Below are positions 1-4,442 of a stretch of DNA of 5,683 nt, one piece after another (position 1 is the first letter of the stretch; each line of letters begins with the position of its first letter). The position numbers and the translations under genes were made by a program. A model generated the notes under the pieces. The model saw only the letters and a program-made list of their open reading frames with translations, searched no databases and was not told the origin of the DNA. The DNA is from UBA9845 sp051889975 (GTDB taxonomy: Bacteria; Bacillota; Clostridia; Christensenellales; UBA1242), in the NCBI GenBank assembly GCA_051889975.1, contig JBJFDJ010000039.1:1-5683 (forward strand), written 5' to 3'.

Positions 1-155
1 GTGTTGCAGGAACATACTACTTGAAATCTACATATCAAGCAGATGCAATCCAAGCCGCTAACATTACACAAGAACAACTTGCAACAGAGTGGGACTGCAC
101 ATCAGGTGATTTAGCTAGTGTTTTCGCCGAGAGAACAGCAGCTACTGGTGCATAA
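1..155 (+). CDS. C-terminal end of a TasA/camelysin-like surface protein (5' end outside window)
   Basis: Seen: the frame starting at base 3 stays open for 50 codons and ends in TAA at 153-155; the upstream part lies outside the window. The visible tail contains YYLKSTYQADAIQAANIT followed by an acidic/polar end (EQLATEWDCTSG, then ASVFAERTAATGA). The AIQxxNI motif, followed by a short helix-like acidic tail, also occurs at the C-terminus of the complete TasA-like protein on the opposite strand (AIQFDNIS, residues 191-198). Base composition is richer in GC than the glycosyltransferase genes and resembles the TasA-like gene. It ends 58 bp from that gene, in convergent orientation, with a shared terminator between them. 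Inference: a paralogous secreted fibre-type protein with a SipW-type signal. Only the tail is visible, so the family call rests on one short motif plus position; the reading frame itself is secure. One cysteine (in WDCTS) is present, whereas the complete neighbour has none. Confidence 0.6.
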   Translation, partial: VAGTYYLKSTYQADAIQAANITQEQLATEWDCTSGDLASVFAERTAATGA

Positions 156-172
156 TTTATAATCAACTAACA

Positions 173-202
173 AAAAAAAGAACTCTGATGAGTTCTTTTT
201 TT
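173..202. terminator. Bidirectional intrinsic terminator between convergent TasA-like genes
   Basis: Seen: GAACTC (180-185), loop TGAT (186-189), GAGTTC (190-195), flanked by seven A on the left and seven T on the right, so the stem can extend to 13 bp and a U-tract follows it on either strand. It lies 17 bp after the plus-strand stop and 11 bp beyond the minus-strand stop. It therefore can end both transcripts and prevent antisense read-through. Confidence 0.9.
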
Positions 203-213
203 AACTACTTCAA

Positions 214-879
214 TTAATTAGCAGCAACTTGTGGATCACCATTGTTCCAATTTGCATCTGACAAAGCTTCATAAGCCTTAGCTTCTGAAATATTGTCAAA
301 TTGTATTGCTCTTACAACAACTTTGTATGTAATAGTAAGTGCTTTACCCTCGTATTCAGTTGGCAATAAAGTATTAATTGTAGCCTCGCCACCTTTTAAT
401 ACTAATGTTTGTTCTGCTTCTACAACATACATGTCTGCATAGGTAGCTGGAGTTGCTGTTTTAGAACCAGTACTAGTTGCATCATCAAACGCGAATTGTG
501 GTAATGTAAAATATGCTGCAAAGCCAGCGTCTTCTGCACCATCAATCTTAACCACTAAATCTGTAATTTTAATCATTACATATGATTTAACTGTACCAGC
601 TGCAGCAGTAACTGTACCACCTGAAAGTGTAAGTTTTGATCCTGGTAGCAATTTACCTTCGACTGTACCAGTAGATGTTTGTGACCATGTAGCTTTATAA
701 GCATCTTCACTTTGTGCAATATCTACAGTACCAAAATTTCCATTAGCAGATCCATCAATACCATCTGTTGAAGCTGTAAACCATGCGCCTGTTAAGCCTA
801 AAATCATGCTGAGAACGAGCAAGATTGAAAGAACAATAACAGCAATTGATGATTTACTCATTTTTTTTGAATTTACCAT
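214..879 (-). CDS. TasA/camelysin-like secreted protein with SipW-type signal peptide
   Basis: A 221-residue exported protein, probably a surface or matrix fibre subunit. Seen: basic N-terminus (NSKKMSKSS), hydrophobic segment at about residues 12-29, then LGLTGAWFTAST at 27-38. This matches the SipW-dependent signal pattern, with likely cleavage after Ala32 and a mature chain of about 189 residues. The mature part has no cysteine, is acidic and rich in Thr/Ser/Gly/Ala, and alternates short hydrophobic strands, as expected for a beta-sandwich. A PGSKLTLSGGTV stretch near residues 79-90 followed by SYVMIKI resembles the 'PGD... v.N.gt..syvrvki' core of the TasA/camelysin (peptidase M73-like) family. 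The C-terminus has AIQFDNIS (191-198). The ATG at 879 is chosen because AAAAAGGAG (889-897) sits 9 bp upstream; Met7 (859-861) has no comparable site. Known of the family: members such as TasA assemble into matrix fibres after cleavage by the SipW signal peptidase. No sipW gene is in the window. It is transcribed divergently from the glycolipid operon behind a 540-bp control region. Function beyond the family is inferred. Confidence 0.85.
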   Translation of the reverse strand: MVNSKKMSKSSIAVIVLSILLVLSMILGLTGAWFTASTDGIDGSANGNFGTVDIAQSEDAYKATWSQTSTGTVEGKLLPGSKLTLSGGTVTAAAGTVKSYVMIKITDLVVKIDGAEDAGFAAYFTLPQFAFDDATSTGSKTATPATYADMYVVEAEQTLVLKGGEATINTLLPTEYEGKALTITYKVVVRAIQFDNISEAKAYEALSDANWNNGDPQVAAN

Positions 880-931
880 TTTGTTTTTCTCCTTTTTATT
901 TTTTTATTTATATTAAATGGCTGGTAACCAT

Positions 932-959
932 CTAATACCAATATAATTTATAAAACCAA
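932..959 (-). promoter_or_regulatory. Candidate proximal promoter of the TasA-like gene
   Basis: Read on the minus strand: TTGGTT (954-959), 16-bp spacer ending in TGG, then TATTAG (932-937), giving an extended -10. The start would be near 925 and the leader about 45 nt. Just downstream lies the small dyad TGGTTACCA (922-930). An overlapping alternative is TTGTTT (969-974) with TATAAA (947-952) at 16-bp spacing. Both are weaker than the distal promoter at 1125-1153. Confidence 0.3.
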
Positions 960-969
960 GAACTCACGA

Positions 970-984
970 AACAACGAAGTTGTT
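970..984. repeat. Inverted repeat, 6-bp arms with 3-nt spacer
   Basis: AACAAC (970-975), GAA, GTTGTT (979-984) form a compact perfect dyad. Read on the minus strand it would be a small hairpin with a TTC loop in the leader of the TasA-like transcript if that starts at the distal promoter. There is no adjacent T-run on either side, so it is not an intrinsic terminator. Role unknown. Confidence 0.5.
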
Positions 985-1040
985 GTGTTGTTTAACAAAA
1001 CTTAAAAAATTTATTTTTGAAAGTTTTTTTAAACATTTGG

Positions 1041-1062
1041 CAAAGTAACCTTTGTTACTTTG
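1041..1062. repeat. Perfect inverted repeat, 9-bp arms with 4-nt spacer
   Basis: CAAAGTAAC (1041-1049), CTTT, GTTACTTTG (1054-1062). The arms are perfect. On the minus strand the next bases are CCAAATG and on the plus strand TTAGTTCG, so there is no U-tract and it is not a standard terminator. It lies within the predicted leader of the TasA-like mRNA, where it would fold as a hairpin; as DNA it could be a protein-binding dyad. Confidence 0.65.
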
Positions 1063-1077
1063 TTAGTTCGACGATTT

Positions 1078-1102
1078 TATATGGCAACTTGTTTGCCATA
1101 TA
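1078..1102. repeat. Perfect inverted repeat, 10-bp arms with 5-nt spacer
   Basis: TATATGGCAA (1078-1087), CTTGT, TTGCCATATA (1093-1102). This is the longest perfect dyad in the intergenic region and is followed immediately by the next one. It lies just downstream of the distal minus-strand promoter, in the leader. CAACTTG (1085-1091) is also complementary to CAAGTTG (1108-1114) in the neighbouring dyad, so the two hairpins could be alternatives in RNA. Operator or leader structure; which one cannot be decided from sequence alone. Confidence 0.65.
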
Positions 1103-1130
1103 TAAGCCAAGTTGGTGAACTTGGATTATA
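1101..1130. promoter_or_regulatory. Operator-like dyad overlapping the start site of the distal TasA-gene promoter
   Basis: CCAAGTT (1107-1113), GGTG, AACTTGG (1118-1124) is a perfect 7-bp dyad. TATAA (1101-1105) and TTATA (1126-1130) continue the symmetry across one mismatched pair (G1106/A1125). On the minus strand the dyad begins directly after the -10 box and covers the predicted start near 1118. A repressor bound there would block initiation; this is inferred from position only. It could instead act as a 5' stabilising hairpin of the transcript. Confidence 0.5.
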
Positions 1131-1153
1131 CCAATTTAACAACAGTTTGTAAG
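1125..1153 (-). promoter_or_regulatory. Distal extended -10 promoter of the TasA-like gene
   Basis: Read on the minus strand: CTTACA (1148-1153; 4 of 6 matches to TTGACA), 17-bp spacer, TGG extension and a perfect TATAAT (1125-1130). The predicted start near 1118 gives a leader of about 240 nt before the ATG at 879. That leader contains three perfect dyads and is partly covered by an operator-like palindrome. The consensus -10 with TGn makes this the best minus-strand promoter in the region. Confidence 0.55.
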
Positions 1154-1191
1154 TTATAACCAATTTGTTTAGTAAAATCACTCAAACTGTT
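1141..1191. repeat. Widely spaced inverted repeat around the distal promoter's -35 region
   Basis: AACAGTTTG (1141-1149) and CAAACTGTT (1183-1191) are perfect 9-bp inverted arms separated by 33 bp. The left arm overlaps the -35 element of the distal minus-strand promoter. Between and beside the arms, CCAATTT occurs twice in direct orientation (1131-1137 and 1161-1167). This could be a pair of activator or repressor sites upstream of the promoter. No recombinase gene is near, and the internal segment is too short for a typical invertible promoter. Confidence 0.4.
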
Positions 1192-1192
1192 T

Positions 1193-1228
1193 GCAAAAGG
1201 TCAATTTTGCGAATAACACTTTTATTTG
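1193..1228. repeat. Two small adjoining dyads in the divergent control region
   Basis: GCAAAA (1193-1198) with TTTTGC (1205-1210), then GCGAATAA (1209-1216) with TTATTTGC (1220-1227 approximately, one G-T wobble). TTTGCGA also recurs directly (1206-1212 and 1225-1231 approximately). They are short and AT-rich, so chance occurrence is possible. From here to 1367 I see only A/T-rich DNA without a convincing gene. Confidence 0.3.
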
Positions 1229-1367
1229 CGATTTTCTTGACAAAAAAACAAGTGAAAATGGTGAAATTTTATGCAAAAAATCTTTTTGTCTTTTTTTAAA
1301 TATTTAATTTTGTTTGATTAATCGTATTAAAAATGTTAAATGCTATTTTTAAAACGCAAATATGACA

Positions 1368-1396
1368 TTGACTATAATGCTTTATTATGTTAAAAT
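1368..1396 (+). promoter_or_regulatory. Sigma-A-type promoter of the glycolipid operon
   Basis: TTGACT (1368-1373), 17-bp spacer ending in TGT (an extended -10), TAAAAT (1391-1396). Initiation would be near 1403, giving a leader of only about 15 nt that carries the ribosome site. A TATAAT at 1373-1378 overlaps the -35 box but has no good partner upstream. The same design (TTGACA-17-TAAAAT) precedes glf on the opposite strand. Confidence 0.7.
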
Positions 1397-1406
1397 TAAA
1401 TTATAT

Positions 1407-1412
1407 AAGGAG
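1407..1412 (+). promoter_or_regulatory. Ribosome binding site deciding the start of the UgtP-like gene
   Basis: AAGGAG at 1407-1412 lies 5 nt before the ATG at 1418. The in-frame GTG at 1412 overlaps the site itself and is therefore not the start. Confidence 0.85.
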
Positions 1413-1417
1413 TGAAA

Positions 1418-2593
1418 ATGAAAAAACCTACAGTCGTAGTAACATATTTAGAAGCAGGTATGGGGCATATTGTAAGCGCAAAAGCAATTAGTGAATCACT
1501 GCACAAAAAATATGATGACCAACTTAACATAGTTGATTTGAAAATTTCGGAAGGAAATGAAATTTTACAAAAATTTGAAAAAAATCTAATAAAAGAAGTT
1601 AAAAACACAAACAAAAATAATTTTAATGCTAATTTTCAATTTTTTTGCATGGATTTTTTTGGCAGAGAGGCAACCTTAAGATTGGCACATAACACTGTGT
1701 TTGCAAAAGCAGCAAAACAAATGCAAAAAATTTTTGCTCAACAACGCCCAGACGTTATAATTTCAACGCACTTTTCACCACACTATGCAGCAATAGAATT
1801 GCGAAACAAATATTTAAACAAAACTTTGGTGGCTACATACAACCCAGACCCAAATGTTCATGGCTGGTGGGATAACAGAAGTGACTTGTTTTTTGTTAAC
1901 AATGCCCATGCAAAAAAAGAGGCAATTGAAAAAAACGAGTTTATTCCTTCAACGGTTAAACAGGTAAATTTTACTGCAAGGTCAAGCATTGTAAACTGCA
2001 ATCTAACAAAGGAAGAATGTCGTCAAAAACACGGCTTGCCACAAGACAACTTTACAGTCATTTTGGCAGATGGGGCATATGCATCGTCAAAACTTAAAGA
2101 ATATACAAATGAGTTTTGCAAAATCAAAAAGCCAGTCACTATACTGGTCATTGCCGGCAAAAATGAAAGAGTTAAAGAGTATTTTGAAAACAAATTAAAA
2201 AAACTTCCAGAAAACATAACAATGAAAGTTTATGGTTTTGTTGAAAACATTCACGAACTATATTGCGCAAGTGATATATTTGTAACAAAAGCTGGTCCAA
2301 ATGCCATACAAGATAGTTTGTTTATGAAAACGCCAGTGCTTGTAAATTACTACGCCAGCCCAATTGAAAAATTTACGCAAAAACTTTTTGTAAAAGAATA
2401 CGGCTGTGGAGAAACAATCCTAGATAAAACAAAAGCAAGACGTCAAATTGAAAAATGGATGGCTCACCCAGAACTTTTAAACAAATACAAAGAAAATTGC
2501 AACAAACTAGACAAAACAAAAAATGGTGCTGATGATGTTGCCGACCAAATTATGAAGGCTCTTCATTATCAAAGACCAGAGTTGTTTGAATAA
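1418..2593 (+). CDS. MGDG-synthase/UgtP-like diacylglycerol glycosyltransferase (GT28 type)
   Basis: A 391-residue glycosyltransferase that probably moves glucose or galactose from a UDP-sugar to diacylglycerol at the inner face of the membrane. Length is close to UgtP/YpfP enzymes (about 380). Seen: the N-terminal domain opens with VVVTYLEAGMGH (residues 6-17), the GxGH motif of the MGDG-synthase N-terminal domain, followed by an AKAI helix. PDVIISTHFSP is at 111-121. The linker region has YNPDPNVHGWW (141-151) where the family usually has a 'tDf..h..W' element. The C-terminal half carries IAGKNERVKE (245-254), VYGFVENIHELYCASDIF (271-288) and VTKAGPNAIQDS (289-300), matching 'GkNe', 'GFv.nm.elm.aaD' and the donor-binding 'KaGg.t..Ea' region. 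The usual Glu is Asp299 here, and PNA replaces the common G(L/P)T. No transmembrane helix or signal peptide is evident, fitting a peripheral membrane enzyme. It is first in an operon; the next gene starts 16 bp downstream. Family is confident; sugar donor, acceptor and processivity are not determinable. Confidence 0.85.
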   Translation: MKKPTVVVTYLEAGMGHIVSAKAISESLHKKYDDQLNIVDLKISEGNEILQKFEKNLIKEVKNTNKNNFNANFQFFCMDFFGREATLRLAHNTVFAKAAKQMQKIFAQQRPDVIISTHFSPHYAAIELRNKYLNKTLVATYNPDPNVHGWWDNRSDLFFVNNAHAKKEAIEKNEFIPSTVKQVNFTARSSIVNCNLTKEECRQKHGLPQDNFTVILADGAYASSKLKEYTNEFCKIKKPVTILVIAGKNERVKEYFENKLKKLPENITMKVYGFVENIHELYCASDIFVTKAGPNAIQDSLFMKTPVLVNYYASPIEKFTQKLFVKEYGCGETILDKTKARRQIEKWMAHPELLNKYKENCNKLDKTKNGADDVADQIMKALHYQRPELFE

Positions 2594-2597
2594 TTAC

Positions 2598-2604
2598 AAA
2601 GGAG
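2598..2604 (+). promoter_or_regulatory. Ribosome binding site deciding the start of the DUF4422-GT8 gene
   Basis: AAAGGAG at 2598-2604 lies 5 nt before the ATG at 2610. The in-frame TTG at 2586 overlaps the end of the upstream gene, lies upstream of this site, and would add 8 residues not expected in the domain, so ATG 2610 is preferred. Confidence 0.85.
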
Positions 2605-2609
2605 AAATT

Positions 2610-4190
2610 ATGAACGTAAAAATTTTTATTTCTTGTCACAAAAAATTTAAATCATTAAACAATGAAATATTTGTGCCAATTCAAGTTGGAACCGAAATAA
2701 ACAAAAAAATTGAAGGTATGGTGCATGACAATGATTTGCCAGACAACATATCACAAAAAAACAAAAAATATTGTGAATTAACAGCGCACTATTTTGCATG
2801 GAAAAATGTTGATGCTGACTATTATGGATTTTTTCATTACAGAAGATATTTATCTTTTAGCAAAGAAAAGTTTAAAGCAAATTCTGAAAATCATGTTGTT
2901 GTAAATGACTTAAATGAAGAATCCATAAAAAAATATGGGCTTGATGAAGAAAATGTTAAAAATGTTGTAAGTGATTATGATGTTTTGGTGCCAGAAAAAA
3001 GAGTTTCTGTTGACATTGCAAGAGCCTATGGTTTGGCAACAACGCAAGCAAGAGACGAAATAGAATTTTGTTTTGACTATGTTTACAACAAATATCCACA
3101 AATGCGCAAGGCAATAAAAAAATACAAGCATGCTTTTTATGGTTACTTTTATAATATGTTCATAATGAAAAAAGAAATTTTTAAGCATTATGCGAATTGG
3201 CTTTTTGATATTTTAAAAGCACACGAAGAAAATTTTAATGTTGAACATTATGACGTTCAGTCATACAGGGTAAGTGGCTATCTTGCCGAACGACTTACGG
3301 GCTTGTATATTACTTGGCTACAACTAAAAGGCGATGTTAAAATAAAAGAACTTCAAACCTTGATGTTAAAAAACGTTGAAATAAACGAAGAGCCAAAAGA
3401 TGTTTGCAACATTGTTGTTCCATGCAATAACAAAACATTTTTGCAAACCAATGTGTTAATCAATTCAATCATTTCAAACTGCGATAAAGAACATAATTAT
3501 TTAATAAGTGTTGTTGAAGATAAATTAACTGCTCACCACAAACATTTGCTTCAAAAATACAGCAAATCAAATGCTAAAATTGTGTTTAAAAACAAAAAAT
3601 ATTTTGATGAAAAATCACTTAGCAAATACATATATTTAAATAACAACTGTGTTGTAGATTTTGATTTGTATACGTTGTTTAAATCAGAAACAAACAGCCG
3701 AGTTAATGGATCATATGACTTGGCAAAAATAATAAAATTTGGAAAGACCAAACTTCAAAAACAAATTAAAAAATTGCAAAAATACAATCCATACAATTGC
3801 ATAAACAAAGATGTGTTGCTTGTTGACAACAAAAAAGCCGACGGCAACAGCACAATTGACCTATCATGGAATGTGCAAGTTAATCAAAAACGCAATCTTT
3901 TGGGCAAAGCGTATTCATTTGCTTCCCATTCTGTTTACAACGAATATGCAAAAGCAATTAAAAACGCAAAAATTATTACATACTACGGAAAAATTAATCC
4001 ACTCAACAATCCAACTTGTGAGTTGGGCGATGTCTTTTGGAAATACGCCAAGTCGTCAAATGTTTATGAGTTGTTGATACTCAATTTGTTTGCTAAATAC
4101 AAAAAAATCAGAACATCTGTTTATGAAAAATTATTCCCAACTGGTTCTATGCGCAGACTGGCAATAAAAACTTATTTAACAAAATATTAA
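2610..4190 (+). CDS. DUF4422 glycosyltransferase fused to a degenerate GT8-like domain
   Basis: A 526-residue cytoplasmic protein, probably a surface-glycan or glycolipid glycosyltransferase. Seen: residues 1-245 form a DUF4422 domain: MNVKIFISCHK at the start, CELTAHYFAWKN (55-66), YYGFFHYRRYLSF (71-83), FYNMFIMKKEIF (176-191 region) and GYLAERLTGLY (223-233). Residues 265-505 follow the order of a GT8 domain: NIVVPCNNKTF (267-277), NVLINSIISN (281-290), YIYLNNNCVVDFDLYTLF (340-357), DVLLVDNKK (401-409), LSWN (418-421), ITYYGKINPL (456-465), VFWKYAKSSNVYELL (475-489), then FPTGSMRR (509-516) near the end. The GT8 metal-binding 'LDxD' is LNNN here, and the 'HxGxxKPW' signature is YYGKINPL. 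Known of the families: DUF4422 proteins occur in polysaccharide gene clusters; GT8 enzymes need the DxD for metal and UDP-sugar. Inference: the N-terminal half is the likely catalyst and the C-terminal half may be structural or regulatory. It follows the UgtP-like gene by 16 bp, has its own ribosome site, and ends at a strong terminator. Confidence 0.8.
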   Translation: MNVKIFISCHKKFKSLNNEIFVPIQVGTEINKKIEGMVHDNDLPDNISQKNKKYCELTAHYFAWKNVDADYYGFFHYRRYLSFSKEKFKANSENHVVVNDLNEESIKKYGLDEENVKNVVSDYDVLVPEKRVSVDIARAYGLATTQARDEIEFCFDYVYNKYPQMRKAIKKYKHAFYGYFYNMFIMKKEIFKHYANWLFDILKAHEENFNVEHYDVQSYRVSGYLAERLTGLYITWLQLKGDVKIKELQTLMLKNVEINEEPKDVCNIVVPCNNKTFLQTNVLINSIISNCDKEHNYLISVVEDKLTAHHKHLLQKYSKSNAKIVFKNKKYFDEKSLSKYIYLNNNCVVDFDLYTLFKSETNSRVNGSYDLAKIIKFGKTKLQKQIKKLQKYNPYNCINKDVLLVDNKKADGNSTIDLSWNVQVNQKRNLLGKAYSFASHSVYNEYAKAIKNAKIITYYGKINPLNNPTCELGDVFWKYAKSSNVYELLILNLFAKYKKIRTSVYEKLFPTGSMRRLAIKTYLTKY

Positions 4191-4219
4191 AAAAAATGCA
4201 GAATTTCTGCATTTTTTTT
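4191..4219. terminator. Bidirectional intrinsic terminator after the glycolipid operon
   Basis: Six A, TGCAGA (4197-4202), loop ATT, TCTGCA (4206-4211), then eight T (4212-4219). The stem extends to 12 bp through the A/T flanks. It begins directly after the plus-strand TAA (4188-4190). On the minus strand it also has a U-run and would stop glf transcripts about 225 bp after the glf stop codon, since I see no better terminator nearer to glf. Confidence 0.9.
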
Positions 4220-4442
4220 ATGTTTTTTAACTTGATTAATCTATTAAATCTATTTACAATAACTGCAATTAAATTTTCTTGTGCAAAAAACGTTGGTGCA
4301 GTTTGATGCCAAATAAAATTCCCAATTTTTTTTCGCAAGGGCAATTGCATTTAATGTTTTCAATTCCATTTTTATGAACAAATTGCAATAAGTTGTGATG
4401 AATTTACATTGGAATTATGCAAATTGCAAAAATAGTGTGTTG
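4220..4442. other. Intergenic stretch between convergent operon and glf; possible decayed coding remnant
   Basis: No gene can be supported here. On the minus strand three overlapping frames are partly open: an ATG frame of 39 residues (4369 to 4250, beginning MELKTLNAIALAKKNWEFY and carrying four Cys), a startless frame 4405-4269 containing KCNCPCEKK, and an ATG frame from 4350 running through the terminator. None has a ribosome site. Removing one base in the A6 run at 4285-4290 would join the first frame to the third, which would fit a decayed gene end, but AT-rich spacers often look like this. AAATTGCAA and GCAATTGC words recur several times, probably from composition. Confidence 0.3.

Noticed and set aside
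1041..1062. Intrinsic terminator or attenuator
   Set aside because: A good stem, but no T-run follows on either strand.
970..1130. CRISPR-like array or tandem repeat
   Set aside because: The dyads differ in sequence and length and have no regular spacers.
1141..1191. Invertible phase-variation promoter between the 9-bp inverted arms
   Set aside because: The internal segment is only 33 bp, the -35 overlaps an arm rather than lying inside, and no invertase gene is visible.
1237..1265. TTGACA at 1237-1242 as a second plus-strand promoter
   Set aside because: No acceptable -10 at 16-18 bp spacing; the sequence there is G/A-rich.
1258..1299. 13-codon plus-strand ORF (MVKFYAKNLFVFF) upstream of the operon
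   Set aside because: No ribosome site, low-complexity AT-rich codons, and it lies upstream of the best promoter.
1412..1417. GTG start for the UgtP-like gene
   Set aside because: The GTG overlaps the ribosome site; ATG 1418 has proper spacing.
3811..4077. 88-codon plus-strand ORF in another frame of the DUF4422-GT8 gene
   Set aside because: No ribosome site or recognisable domain; it lies entirely inside a convincing gene.
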